Origin: Campylobacter gastrosuis
Lineage (GTDB): Bacteria > Campylobacterota > Campylobacteria > Campylobacterales > Campylobacteraceae
Assembly: GCF_030249845.1 (NCBI RefSeq)
Contig: NZ_JANURM010000003.1
Span: forward strand, 1-64,000
Direction of reading: 5' to 3'
Length of the DNA stretch: 64,000 bases
Shown here: piece after piece, positions 15,719 through 24,964 of the stretch
How the letters are laid out: the number at the start of each line of letters is the position of its first letter
Position numbering within the stretch: the stretch's first letter is position 1
The notes under the pieces: model-generated
Databases searched by the model: none
What the model saw: only the letters and a program-made list of their open reading frames with translations
What the model was told of the DNA's origin: nothing
Made by a program: the position numbers and the translations under genes

Positions 15719-16253
15719 TCCAGAGCGTGAGAAACAAGCCAAAGCCCTAAACGAATTGGCTAAATTTTGTGATAAACAAGAACAAGCTAAAAGGGTAAGC
15801 AAAAACGAGCTTAAAGACGTTGCTATTATTTCTCTTGCGTTTAGTATGTTAAAAAGCGATATTTGCGATAAATTTTTTATCAATAAAGCCACGACGGATA
15901 AGATTGATTTTATCCGTCAAAGTTGTGATGATATTTTAAAATTTTATCGAAACGATAAGAGCACTATAAAAAGAGTATGCCTTTTACTTGACGCACTAGA
16001 CCATAAAATGAAAGCAAATAAAACAGAAGTTACCACAACAGCCACGCAGTGTGCTTTAACAATACTTTATTTTACGTTAGCACCAAACGAGCGAAAACAA
16101 AAACCGCTAAATCCAAACCTAGCCGCCTTTTGGTTGCAGATAAAAGATAGTGTGCTAGATGTTTTATACACGGCAACGGATAAGGCAAAAAGGTATGAGG
16201 ATTATGCAGTTGATAGCGATATTTTAGCTCAGTTTGTAAAAGATAATATCTAA
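15711..16253 (+). CDS. Phage hypothetical helical protein (180 aa)
   Basis: 180 residues, almost entirely helical, with no signal peptide or membrane span. Segments such as DVAIISLAFSMLKSDICDKF and TQCALTILYFTLAPNERKQK look like amphipathic helices of a helical bundle. It starts inside the end of the excisionase-like gene. I do not recognise the family and no catalytic motif is visible. It may be an accessory protein of the early module. Confidence 0.45.
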   Translation: MSSPEREKQAKALNELAKFCDKQEQAKRVSKNELKDVAIISLAFSMLKSDICDKFFINKATTDKIDFIRQSCDDILKFYRNDKSTIKRVCLLLDALDHKMKANKTEVTTTATQCALTILYFTLAPNERKQKPLNPNLAAFWLQIKDSVLDVLYTATDKAKRYEDYAVDSDILAQFVKDNI

Positions 16254-16274
16254 TTTGTATTTAAAGGATAAAAA

Positions 16275-16583
16275 ATGAAGTCACGGACAACACGAACAAT
16301 GCGTTATTTTAACGCACTTAAAAAAGAATTTGATAGTGTAGATGATAACACTATTGATGAGTTAAGAGAAGAGATAGAAAATCAGAAAATAAGGCATTTT
16401 GACTTTGCTACTTTTTCTAAAAGTGGCGAGTTTTATACTTGCGATTTGCCAAGTATAAAATTTACAAAACAAGATGAAAATTATCTAGTTTCTCAAGAAG
16501 AATATGCGTATGATAGCTTTCGTGGCTATTTAGCATATCCGCTCAAAAACGGCAAATATTGGATTGTGAGCTTTGAAGAATAA
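16275..16583 (+). CDS. Phage hypothetical protein (102 aa)
   Basis: 102 residues with AAAGGA upstream. The N-terminal half is helical and highly charged (RTTRTMRYFNALKKEFDSVD), and the C-terminal half is beta-rich with many aromatic residues (SFRGYLAYPLKNGKYWIVSF). There are no cysteines apart from one, and no known motif. It lies in a run of unknown genes before the integrase. Such accessory genes often act as anti-defence or moron genes, but nothing here proves that. Confidence 0.45.
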   Translation: MKSRTTRTMRYFNALKKEFDSVDDNTIDELREEIENQKIRHFDFATFSKSGEFYTCDLPSIKFTKQDENYLVSQEEYAYDSFRGYLAYPLKNGKYWIVSFEE

Positions 16584-16601
16584 AAGTAGAAAGGCAAAAA
16601 A

Positions 16602-17018
16602 ATGATTAATGGATTTATATTTATTGGAGTTATACTTGCATTATTTGCATTTGCCATACTTGCACCCATAATAAGAAATAACTGGGTTTTAGGGTATGAA
16701 GCAGAATCTATCACTCAACCTTTTTTAATGATAGCTATCTTTTCTATTCTTACTTTCTTTATATATTATTTAGAAAGCAAAGACAAAGTAGTCAGAGAAT
16801 ATTGCCAAAGAGAATATAAATCTGAAATTTGCTCGGCTATAAAATATTCACATACTTTTAATTCGGACGTGCTTTCATTTTCTCAAATTATAGAAATGGA
16901 TATAAAAAACGATGAATTCAAAGAAAAAAATATGATGGCTGCCGAGAATGCGAGAGCAGAAAGAAAAAAAGAGATGCAAGAGTTAGAAAATAAAGTAAAA
17001 GCAATGAAAGTAGAGTAG
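16602..17018 (+). CDS. Two-span membrane protein with C-terminal coiled coil (138 aa)
   Basis: 138 residues. Two hydrophobic helices (about 3-24 and 40-57, LMIAIFSILTFFIYYL) are followed by a long charged region ending in a coiled coil (AENARAERKKEMQELENKVK). Both ends are probably cytoplasmic. AGAAAGG lies upstream. I do not recognise the family. Membrane proteins with a coiled coil in accessory prophage regions sometimes block superinfection, but this is only a suggestion. Confidence 0.5.
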   Translation: MINGFIFIGVILALFAFAILAPIIRNNWVLGYEAESITQPFLMIAIFSILTFFIYYLESKDKVVREYCQREYKSEICSAIKYSHTFNSDVLSFSQIIEMDIKNDEFKEKNMMAAENARAERKKEMQELENKVKAMKVE

Positions 17019-17033
17019 AAAGGATAAAAAACA

Positions 17034-17636
17034 ATGGCAACTTTAAATAATAAATTCAATATAGGCGAAATAGTCATCACAAAGGAGTTTTTCAAAAATG
17101 AACGCTGTAAAAATACTATTAGCTTTGCCGAAGTAATAGCTATAAAACTAAAATCTGATAATGAAATATCTTATGAAGTGGAGTTTGTAGGATATAAATC
17201 TTGTTTTGGTCTTAGCAAATTTGAAATTAGCGAAGATAATATTTACAAAATTGATGAGTTTGATAAAGCACTTGATGATTTGAAAGCAGAGCTAAAAAGA
17301 CAACTAAAAATTTTTGCCGATAAGAGAATCTCGCTATGTGATAAAGAAATTGTAATTCAATTTTTCACAAATAAAGAAAGTCTTAGAGCAGAATCAATAA
17401 ATGACATAAAAACCATAGATGAAGCATTTGCAAAAGCAAAAGAGTGTGAATTTTTTGATAATCTTAGAATATATGATTTTAGCGAAATGATATACGAAGT
17501 AACGAAAAGTCGTTATAGTAGTAATTATATACTTTGGCATTTTACTGATGAATATAACAAAAAAATCTTCAAAACCTTAAATGAAGCGTTAGAGTATAGT
17601 AAAAAAGAGATATTTGAGGTAGAAAAAGGGGAATAG
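17034..17636 (+). CDS. Phage hypothetical protein (200 aa)
   Basis: 200 residues. The first 80 are beta-rich (KFNIGEIVITKEFF, ISYEVEFVGY) and look like a small barrel. The rest is helical and charged, ending KEIFEVEKGE. AAAGGA precedes the ATG. It is the last gene of the rightward module and ends 12 bases from the convergent integrase stop, with no strong terminator between. Function unknown. Confidence 0.45.
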   Translation: MATLNNKFNIGEIVITKEFFKNERCKNTISFAEVIAIKLKSDNEISYEVEFVGYKSCFGLSKFEISEDNIYKIDEFDKALDDLKAELKRQLKIFADKRISLCDKEIVIQFFTNKESLRAESINDIKTIDEAFAKAKECEFFDNLRIYDFSEMIYEVTKSRYSSNYILWHFTDEYNKKIFKTLNEALEYSKKEIFEVEKGE

Positions 17637-17648
17637 ATGGTTGATGGA

Positions 17649-18845
17649 TTATATCTGCTTTGATAAGTCATCTAGATAGTCCGCCCACCATTGCATAAGT
17701 TGCCTCATCTCTTTTAGATTACTAGCCCTATTATATGCACTTCTTACTTTGTCCCTATCTTTATGAGCTAGGCAGCGCTCAATAATATCAGCACTTATTT
17801 TATGCTCGTTTCTTAGCTCATTTGCTGCTGTTGAGAACATTGCACGAAATCCGTGTGACACTAGCTCATCTTTTGTGTATCCAAGCCGCCTAAGTGCTGC
17901 ATTCATTGTATTTTCGCTCATAGGTCGCAGTGGAGTAAGTCCAGCAAATAGATAATTGTGTGTGCTAAATTTTTTATACTCATCTAAAAGCGTGATAACT
18001 TGTGTTGATAGTGGCAGCATAAACGCCTCTTTCATTTTCATTTTTTGTGCTGGCACTTGCCAAATGCCATTTTTTAAGTCAAACTCATCCCAACTTGCGT
18101 GGCGTATGTTAAAAGGACGCATTGCTGTATAAATGGCTAGTTTTAGAGCGGTTTTAGTTTTGATATCGCCACTATATGTTTTTACAAGGTCAAGTAAAAT
18201 TTTAATCTCTTTTGGGCTGGTTAGAGTAGGGAAGTGCTTCTCTTTTTTGGCTTTAAATGTATATTTGAAATTTATATCAGCGGTTATATTATGTGGTGCG
18301 AGTTGATATGATACAGCGTATTTATAGGTTTGTGAAAGTAGCATAAACACACGCTTTATTGTTTCAATCGTCCCTGCACGTTCTATTATTTTTAGAGTAT
18401 CAATGATTTGCACCGCAGTTATCTTATCCATAGCCATATCGCCAAGATATGGGAAAATATGTTTATTTGCTATTAAAATTTGCTTTTTAAGATATGACGG
18501 CTCAATTGATGCACTTTTAATATCAAGCCATTTTAATATTACCTCTTTTAAAGTGTTTTTACTAGCCTTTTTTGATATGAGCGGATCTTCGCCGTTTTGT
18601 ATTTGTCTTATAAGCTCTGTGCGTTTAGTCCTTGCGTAAGCTAGCGTAGTATCTGGATAATATCCTATGGCAAGACGCCTAGTTTTATTTGTTATTGGAC
18701 TTTTATACTCAAACGCAAAATGTTTTTTACCATCAGGGTGGATAAAAAGATATAAGCTACCACCATCAGAAATTTTATAAATTTTATCTTTTGCCTTTAA
18801 AGTGCGTATTTTAGCGTCGCTTAGAGGCGTATTTATTTTTGGCAT
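17649..18845 (-). CDS. int: Prophage integrase, tyrosine recombinase with DUF4102 arm-binding domain
   Basis: 398 residues, normal for P4-type integrases. The N-terminus is the arm-binding DUF4102 domain (LSDAKIRTLK, YLFIHPDGKKHF, RRLAIGYYP), then a core-binding domain (about 100-185). The catalytic domain has Arg243 (TAMRPFNIRHA), His331-x-x-Arg334 (HGFRAMF), His361 and Tyr371. It should catalyse insertion and excision at a tRNA gene. It starts 202 bases from the 3' end of tRNA-Ala(GGC), which faces it, the standard layout for an integrase at its attachment site. It is intact. Confidence 0.9.
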   Translation of the reverse strand: MPKINTPLSDAKIRTLKAKDKIYKISDGGSLYLFIHPDGKKHFAFEYKSPITNKTRRLAIGYYPDTTLAYARTKRTELIRQIQNGEDPLISKKASKNTLKEVILKWLDIKSASIEPSYLKKQILIANKHIFPYLGDMAMDKITAVQIIDTLKIIERAGTIETIKRVFMLLSQTYKYAVSYQLAPHNITADINFKYTFKAKKEKHFPTLTSPKEIKILLDLVKTYSGDIKTKTALKLAIYTAMRPFNIRHASWDEFDLKNGIWQVPAQKMKMKEAFMLPLSTQVITLLDEYKKFSTHNYLFAGLTPLRPMSENTMNAALRRLGYTKDELVSHGFRAMFSTAANELRNEHKISADIIERCLAHKDRDKVRSAYNRASNLKEMRQLMQWWADYLDDLSKQI

Positions 18846-19046
18846 TCATTATCCTTTTTTTTAACGGACTTTACTTTTTAAGACTTTATCTTATCCGCCA
18901 AAAAGTCCGTAAAATTTTTAAAAAACGAGATAAATTTAAACAAAATTACTCAAAACAAATCATAACAAAGATACGCTTAAAACAGCGATAAACACGATAA
19001 AAACTAAAACAAAAAAGAATAAATAAAAAGTAGATAAAATGTATAA

Positions 19047-19123
<77 letters not shown>

Positions 19124-19237
19124 AAAAGATTTCGTATTTTACACAAAAAATTCTTACAAAATTTTGAAATTTTATAAATTTTATTCAAAATCAAATAAAT
19201 TTTTAAGCAAAAATCAGATAAAATTGCAAACTTCAAT

Positions 19238-19312
19238 GCGGGAATAGCTCAGGGGTAGAGCACAACCTTGCCAAGGTTGGGGTCGCGAGTTCGAATCTCG
19301 TTTCCCGCTCCA
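19238..19312 (+). tRNA. tRNA-Gly (GCC anticodon)
   Basis: Acceptor GCGGGAA pairs with TTCCCGC, the anticodon loop is TTGCCAA, the T-arm is GAGTTCGAATCTC, and CCA is encoded. It is the first of four tRNA genes on the plus strand. Confidence 0.95.
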
Positions 19313-19318
19313 TAATTT

Positions 19319-19404
19319 GCCCAGGTGGTGGAATGGTAGACACAAGGGACTTAAAATCCCTCGGATTTTTTTCCGTGCCGGTTCAAGTCCGGCTCTGGGC
19401 ACCA
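19319..19404 (+). tRNA. tRNA-Leu (TAA anticodon)
   Basis: An 86-base class II tRNA: acceptor GCCCAGG with CTGGGC, anticodon loop CTTAAAA within AGGGA/TCCCT, a long variable arm, T-arm GGTTCAAGTCC, and CCA encoded. Confidence 0.95.
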
Positions 19405-19418
19405 CGTCTAAAAGCTAG

Positions 19419-19492
19419 GGCGACATGGCCAAGTGGTAAGGCAGAAGCCTGCAAAGCTTTTACCCCCGGTTCGAATCCGGGTGTCGCCTCCA
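19419..19492 (+). tRNA. tRNA-Cys (GCA anticodon)
   Basis: Acceptor GGCGACA with TGTCGCC, anticodon loop CTGCAAA in an AAGC/GCTT stem, T-arm CGGTTCGAATCCG, and CCA encoded. Confidence 0.95.
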
Positions 19493-19511
19493 AATAACTT
19501 GAAAGGTAGTT

Positions 19512-19664
19512 ATGAAATTTTTATCTTTTATTTTTGTTTGTTTGATGTTTTTTGGGTGTTCAAACACTTGGCACGGTGTCAAGGAAGATGCTCACGAGAT
19601 GAAAGAATGGACAAAAGAGAAGATAAACGATGGAGCAACTTATGTCAAGGACAAGACGGAGTAA
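19512..19664 (+). CDS. Entericidin-like small lipoprotein (50 aa)
   Basis: A 50-residue frame, missed easily because of its size, with AAAGG nine bases before the ATG. The N-terminus is a lipoprotein signal (MKFLSFIFVCLMFFGC) with cysteine at 16. The mature part starts CSNTWHGVKEDAHEMKEW, close to the CNTxxGxGxD pattern of entericidins. Entericidin A/B are small lipoproteins linked to an antidote/toxin pair in enterobacteria. The role in Campylobacter is unknown. It sits inside the tRNA cluster between tRNA-Cys and tRNA-Ser and might be co-transcribed with the tRNAs upstream. Confidence 0.7.
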   Translation: MKFLSFIFVCLMFFGCSNTWHGVKEDAHEMKEWTKEKINDGATYVKDKTE

Positions 19665-19711
19665 TTAGCAAATTTTAAGAAAAATTTGCTATAATCAAAA
19701 ATCTTTTTTTT

Positions 19712-19801
19712 CGGGAGATGGCTGAGCGGTCGAAAGCGGCGGTCTTGAAAACCGTTGAGGTGTGAAAGCCTCCTGGGGTTCGAATCCCTATCTCCCGGCC
19801 A
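19712..19801 (+). tRNA. tRNA-Ser (TGA anticodon)
   Basis: A 90-base class II tRNA: acceptor CGGGAGA with TCTCCCG, anticodon loop CTTGAAA, a long variable arm, T-arm GGTTCGAATCC, and CCA encoded. An extended -10 promoter, TGCTATAAT, lies at 19687-19695, so it is transcribed separately from the upstream tRNAs. A broken integrase follows, suggesting that it once served as an attachment site. Confidence 0.95.
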
Positions 19802-19923
19802 CGATTACTTTAAAATCTAAAAAATTCAAGTAAAACTTTTATATATTTGCAATTTTTAGCTCTTTTTAAAAAATTCTAAACGATCATAAAATCCAGAAAA
19901 ATAAAACTAAAAAGAGTTAAATA

Positions 19924-20922
19924 GTGGCAAAGATATAAATGCGATTATAGGTAATAATGAAAAATATATCTATAAAATTTATTCGATACATACATTAAAC
20001 AATAAGTAAAACTTATATTGCTAAAATTTCAAAACAACACCAAAACTATATCTTACCAAATTTTGGCAACAGGGATATAAAAACCATAAAATACACCGAT
20101 CTTTTTGTTGTTTTAAACGCTATTTTTAATCCAAACAATCCACGCACGAGCCGTTTAGAGACAGTTCATCGCTTTATTAACGATATTGATAAGGTCTTTG
20201 ATTTAGCCCAACGTGATGAGTATATTTCATATAATCCAGCCAAACAACTACATAGTGCATTTCCCACCGCAAGTCGTTTTACGCTTGATAAATTTGTAGA
20301 TAACAGACTTCCAGCCTTAACCGATAAAGAAAAAATCAAAGAATTTATTATAGATTTAAAGTGTGATAACAGGCTTGATTTGCAAATCAAAAGAGCAATT
20401 TGTCTGCAAATTTTATGCGTCAATCGCCCAATAAATACCGCCAAAGCAAAGTAGGCTGATATTGATTTGACTACTCAAATTTGGACTATCAAGGCAAACG
20501 AGATGAAAACAAAGTCCGAACACCTAGTAGCCCTAAATTCCTATGTTTTAGATATCTTAAAAGAGCAAAAGCTGTTTAGTAAATTCGCAAATGGCTTTGT
20601 ATTTCCAGCTATAAATCAAGATGGACATTTGTGCAGAGATAGCATAAGCAAAGCTATACGAAATTTAGGTAGCAAGAATAAATATAGCGGCATTGCCACA
20701 TCTTACGGCTTTCGTGCCACTTTTCGCACGATATGCTCACAAAATAAAGCCGAGCTTTTAAATTTAGGCATAAGCGAAGAAACGATAGAAAGTGTTTTGG
20801 CTCACAAAGAACTAAATGCAGTCAAACGCTCATATGAAAGGGACAAAACTACAACAAGCCAAAAAGCAAAACTAATGCAGTGGTATGGCGATTATTTAAA
20901 TGCTATTGAGCCGTTATTTTAA
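19924..20922 (+). pseudogene. Decayed tyrosine recombinase (integrase remnant)
   Basis: From 19999 one frame reads through YIAKISKQHQNYILPNFGNR to RPINTAKAK, hits TAG at 20452, and continues in the same frame as ADIDLTTQIWTIKANEMKTK to 20922. The stop replaces the conserved Trp of the AxW-DxDL motif. The N-terminal arm is frameshifted (pieces around 19924-20000). The catalytic HxxR motif has become Y-GFR (SYGFRATF), while the late His and Tyr (AHKELNAVKRSYE) remain. This is a dead integrase of the same broad type as the intact one, left by an older island beside tRNA-Ser. Confidence 0.8.
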
Positions 20923-21933
20923 ACTACAAAAATTTTATAAACTTAGTATCGCTGAATTTATAAAATTTGTTTAAGTATTATATTTTATGTCATAAAATTG
21001 ATTTATTTAATTTTTTAAATATTTTATAAAGTGTATTTGTATTGCAAATTTATAAATTTTAGCTCCGCTTTTTATTTATAAAATTTTTCAGCTGTTATTA
21101 TATTAATAAGCATACAAGATACGCAATACTTGATTTAAAAGTATTGATAAAATGGGCAAAATCACTAAAATTACAAATTTTAACATAAGATGAGAGTAGG
21201 TTTGTTTTTTTAATTTTAAATATGACATAAAACGCTGGTGCAGTATGCTATATTAAAAAGCAAAAAATAGCTAAATGTTGTGAGAATGGGAATGCAAATT
21301 ATAAAAAGATAATAGTAAAAAATATATTAAAAAGAAAGGCGTTGATAATTTAAATGGTATAGCAGTTGGTTTAATGCTGGTATATTTTTAAGAGTATGTT
21401 TTTAAAGTTTTTAAGATAAAGTTAAACATAATGTGTTTTTATCAAAACAGTTACAAAATAATTTAAAATATAATAAATTTAAGAAATAATAATTAATATA
21501 AAAACAGAGTAGAAAATGGACAAGATTTAGCTTGGTATCAATTAAAATGTGTATCAAAAAACTTAAAAAGCTGGATTGGGGGGAGTGATGTTATTCGCTT
21601 ACATTTTTTAATAACATACAAAATGATGACTCTTGTAAAAGAACAAATAATTTAACCGATGATGATATTAAATTGATAATAAGTGAAGATATTAATTCTG
21701 TCATAAAGCAAATTGAGTATTTGCAATTCTTTGAAAATAAAGAAAAAAAGAGTTAGTTGATAAATTTAAGATCTCCATGAAGCTATATTGTTAGTTTTTA
21801 AGAATAACAAATTAACAATCAAGTTAAAATATGGACATATACATATAATGTATGTTTAAAGTTAATGTGATAACCTGTTGGGACAATGATACTAGAAGCT
21901 TGACTTTTTGTATAATTAACATAAGGATATATA
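20923..21933. other. Degenerate AT-rich stretch without an intact gene
   Basis: About 1 kb between the integrase remnant and the orphan gene. No frame with a start codon and ribosome site exceeds 60 codons. Around 21500-21756 coding-like text survives in two frames: NGQDLAWYQLKCVSKNLKSW in one, then NLTDDDIKLIISEDINSVIK in the next. A run of six T at about 21604 sits at the frame change. This looks like a decayed gene. I see nothing else definite. Confidence 0.55.
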
Positions 21934-22614
21934 ATGCCAAAATATGCGATAGATAGTTTAACCGGTAATGAATTAAGTATTGACGAATGGTTGCTGACTA
22001 AGCACGATAGAGGCAATCCATTATGTAAGGTAAAGACGTGCCAAAGAGTGATGACTATAGTAGGGGAGCATAGTGTAAATAGAGCTACGCATTTTAGACA
22101 TCCTGCTCATACTGATTGCCCATTAGTGCTAGTAAATGCTACTGCATATACCCAGCTACAAGGCGTACTTGTAGATATAGAGTATGCTAAGATAATTAAA
22201 AGGTTGTTTTTGGAAAATCTGCATAGGGTGTTTCAAAAATGCAAATATTTAATACCGAATTTAAGCTTCAAGGAATTTGATGAAATCGTTGGATTTGCAA
22301 ACAATTTAAATATATGGGGATATGTGGATATTAATATTGAATATATACCATATGTTCTTTGCACTTGCAGAGATGTATTTCAAAAAAATCCACCATACAG
22401 GGAGTATCCATTTCACTTTGTTTTTGCTAATGTCCAAAGAGTTGATGAATTATGGATAAATGCGAGTCATAATACAAATATCATATATAGAGTGCATAGA
22501 GATACGCAAGATGTTGATATTATAGATATTAAGCTAGATTTGTTTAATTATGAAAATAGTTCTAAATTAACAAGATATTACTATGAATCAATATCTAATA
22601 TGCTTCGGCAATAG
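21934..22614 (+). CDS. Orphan hypothetical protein with CoiA-like N-terminal zinc motif (226 aa)
   Basis: 226 residues; ATAAGGA precedes the ATG and a TATAAT-like element lies near 21910. Near residues 32-62 it has Cys (VKTCQRVM) and HFRHPAHTDCP, resembling the HF-H...C metal site at the N-terminus of CoiA-like competence proteins. The C-terminal part is not recognisable as the nuclease domain of that family, although VDIIDIKLDL has acidic-Lys spacing. The gene lies alone at the end of a decayed island. Function unknown; cargo of a lost mobile element is likely. Confidence 0.5.
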   Translation: MPKYAIDSLTGNELSIDEWLLTKHDRGNPLCKVKTCQRVMTIVGEHSVNRATHFRHPAHTDCPLVLVNATAYTQLQGVLVDIEYAKIIKRLFLENLHRVFQKCKYLIPNLSFKEFDEIVGFANNLNIWGYVDINIEYIPYVLCTCRDVFQKNPPYREYPFHFVFANVQRVDELWINASHNTNIIYRVHRDTQDVDIIDIKLDLFNYENSSKLTRYYYESISNMLRQ

Positions 22615-22813
22615 GCATCATATTATGTATATAATTCAACTTTAAGTAGTGCTTGAATGTGTTTGAAAATGAGAGTAGAAGATTTATTTTATATTAGCGT
22701 TCTTATTTTGAATGTAAGATGTTCTAATACTTAATGTGCTTATGTATTATTTTTAAAAATTTTAATCCAAAAATGCCGAATTATTGGCATTTATTCTCAA
22801 TTTCTTTAAAAAA

Positions 22814-23677
22814 TCATCTCACGCTTAGGTTAAAGAGTGCGTTTAGGAGTGAGTTTGCGCTTTGGTTTGTGATTTTTTGCAAAAACTGCTCAAATTTTGG
22901 CGTCTCTTGCCAAACTGGCTCACTCACACCACTTAAAATTTCAAGTTCTTTTTTGGCGTCAAAATATCCGCCAAGTCTATCAACAAGCCCCAATTTAACG
23001 GCATCAGAAGCCAAAAACACCCTAGCATTTGCCCACTCATCACGCCTTTTAATATCAAGCCCCCTTGCAGCTGCCACATCAGAGCTAAACAGCTCATAAG
23101 ATTTATTGACAAGCCCTTGCAAACTCGCCCGCTCAGTCTCGCTCCACTCTCTCATAAACGTCCCAGCCTCTTTAAACTCCCCAGCCTTGACGCTCTGCTC
23201 TTTTACGCCGATTTTTTGGGCTAGTTCGCCGATATTTGGGACTTGCATTATCACGCCGATTGAGCCGATAAATGCACCCGGATTTGCGATGATTTTATCA
23301 GCACTCACGCCAGCATAGTAGCTGCCACTTGTCATATTGCCGCCTGCATACGCCACGACTTTTTTGGTCTTTGCAAGGCTTTTAACCTGCATAAAAAGCT
23401 CCACGCTAGGGCTTAAAGCACCGCCTGGGCTGTCAATGTATAAAAGCACACCTTTGATATTTTTATCATTTTTAGCGTTTTCTAACGCCAAAATCACCTC
23501 GTTTGCGTCAAAAATCGCACCTTTTATGTCAATTTGAGCCAAATTTGGCGTCTTTATCTCGCTGTTTGGGCTAAAAAGTAAAAACAGCACGAGTAAGAAA
23601 ATTAACGCCTTAAAATAGTTGTTTATAAAGCGAAAAATCGCCAAAATCGGCGAAAAAAGTCCCTTTAAAATTTGCAA
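22814..23677 (-). CDS. sppA: Signal peptide peptidase SppA (S49 protease)
   Basis: 287 residues, the short SppA form. A membrane anchor spans residues 22-38 (FKALIFLLVLFLLFSP). The catalytic Ser117 lies in MTSGSYYAG and the general base Lys169 in GEFKEAG; the 52-residue gap equals that in Bacillus SppA. IDSPGGALSPS is the usual substrate-binding turn. The enzyme degrades cleaved signal peptides in the membrane. It overlaps the upstream amidohydrolase gene by 13 bases, so the two form an operon. It is intact. Confidence 0.9.
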   Translation of the reverse strand: MQILKGLFSPILAIFRFINNYFKALIFLLVLFLLFSPNSEIKTPNLAQIDIKGAIFDANEVILALENAKNDKNIKGVLLYIDSPGGALSPSVELFMQVKSLAKTKKVVAYAGGNMTSGSYYAGVSADKIIANPGAFIGSIGVIMQVPNIGELAQKIGVKEQSVKAGEFKEAGTFMREWSETERASLQGLVNKSYELFSSDVAAARGLDIKRRDEWANARVFLASDAVKLGLVDRLGGYFDAKKELEILSGVSEPVWQETPKFEQFLQKITNQSANSLLNALFNLSVR

Positions 23678-24876
23678 ATTTTGCCTCCTATGTAAAGTTG
23701 TTTCACGCTTTTTGTGTGGAGTAAAAGCTGTGTTAAAAGCTCGTTTTTATCGCAATTTAAAGCGGATATTACCATAATATCGGCATTTTTGCCAACGCCA
23801 ATCTCGCCACTATCAAGCCCTAACGCCCTAGCACCGCCAAGTGTGGCTGCACTAAATAAAATTTTACAAAGCTCGTGCAGGTTGATATTTTGATGAGTAA
23901 AAATGGCGTTTCTTAGCTCATCAAACATATTTAGGCTCAAATTTGAGCTAAGCCCGTCCGTGCCGATATTTAAAGCCACTTTTTGCCTTAAAATTTCAGC
24001 CAAATTTAGGGCTTTATCACCTAAAAGTCTGTTTGAGCTTGGGCAGTGAGTCACGCTGTGATTTGGCTTAAAATCGCTAAAATCGCTAACCCAAACGCAG
24101 TGCGTAAAAAGCGTGTCTAGTCCGCTAAAAAGCCCTAAAAATTCGCTTGGGCTAAATTGTGGTTTTGGCTCTTTGATGAAATTTTCTAAATGCGTCCTAA
24201 ACGCCCCAGAGCCGTTTTCTAGCCACTCTTTTTCGTGTTTGCTCTCTAAAAAGTGAGTTGAGATTAAAAGGTTATTTTCTTTTGCAAAATTTATGGCTTT
24301 TTTAGCTAAATCTTTGTGGATTGAGTAGGGCGAGTGGATTGAGATTGCGGACTTAAAACGGCTATTTTCGCACCTTTTGCTCTCATTAAATCGCTTTAAA
24401 AAGGCGTTAAAATTTTGCTCAATAAAATCAGGATTTGAGCCTAAAATTTCATTAAAATGCACCACTCTAAGTGGCGAGGCGGATAAAATTTTCGTATCTG
24501 CCCCAAAGCTTGAAACTGCCCCAACCACAGCCGTTCCGCCTTTTAGCATTGATAAAATCGCCCTTTTTTGCACCAAATCGGTGCATTTTTGTGCTAGAAA
24601 TTTTGAGTTTTTTATCACTGAGCCAAGCCAAGTGATAAAATCGCCATAACTTAGGGTTGATTTGTTTGCGCTAAATTCTAAATGAACGTGCGAATTTACA
24701 AAGGCTGGTGCGATTATGGCGTTTTTTAGCTCTAAAATTTTGGCGTTTTTAAAGCTATTTTTTAGGATGTTAAAATCATCAACGGCTACGATTTTTTCAT
24801 TAAATGCGATAGCTTTATCATCTAAAATTTCAAGATTTTTGCCATAAATTATATGTTTTGCTTTTAAAATTTTCAT
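23665..24876 (-). CDS. mqnX: Amidohydrolase, probable aminofutalosine deaminase
   Basis: 403 residues of the amidohydrolase superfamily. Metal ligands are visible: His63 and His65 (NSHVHLEF), a His with ISTHFLESKHEKEWLE, a His in THCPSSNRLL, and the Asp in IGTDGLSSNLSLN. In epsilonproteobacteria the orthologous enzyme deaminates 6-amino-6-deoxyfutalosine in the futalosine route to menaquinone. It is divergent from aroQ, which feeds chorismate to the same route, and shares the operon with sppA. The family is certain. The precise substrate rests on family knowledge; SAH or other deaminases are the alternatives. Confidence 0.75.
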   Translation of the reverse strand: MKILKAKHIIYGKNLEILDDKAIAFNEKIVAVDDFNILKNSFKNAKILELKNAIIAPAFVNSHVHLEFSANKSTLSYGDFITWLGSVIKNSKFLAQKCTDLVQKRAILSMLKGGTAVVGAVSSFGADTKILSASPLRVVHFNEILGSNPDFIEQNFNAFLKRFNESKRCENSRFKSAISIHSPYSIHKDLAKKAINFAKENNLLISTHFLESKHEKEWLENGSGAFRTHLENFIKEPKPQFSPSEFLGLFSGLDTLFTHCVWVSDFSDFKPNHSVTHCPSSNRLLGDKALNLAEILRQKVALNIGTDGLSSNLSLNMFDELRNAIFTHQNINLHELCKILFSAATLGGARALGLDSGEIGVGKNADIMVISALNCDKNELLTQLLLHTKSVKQLYIGGKICKF

Positions 24877-24928
24877 CTTTTACCCCTAAAAAATGGCTTA
24901 TTGTAGCAAAAATTTAGAAATAAAAATG

Positions 24929-24934
24929 TATAAT
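24929..24934 (+). promoter_or_regulatory. -10 element upstream of aroQ
   Basis: TATAAT at 24929-24934, 30 bases before the aroQ start, behind an A/T-rich stretch. The -35 is weak, as is usual in Campylobacter. Confidence 0.55.
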
Positions 24935-24964
24935 TTTGAGAAAATTTTAACAAAAGGCAAATAT

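Noticed and set aside
19214..19678. Reading frames across the tRNA cluster
   Set aside because: They are translations of tRNA genes and have no start signals.
21571..21582. G6 run as a phase-variation tract
   Set aside because: It is short and lies in degenerate DNA without an intact gene.
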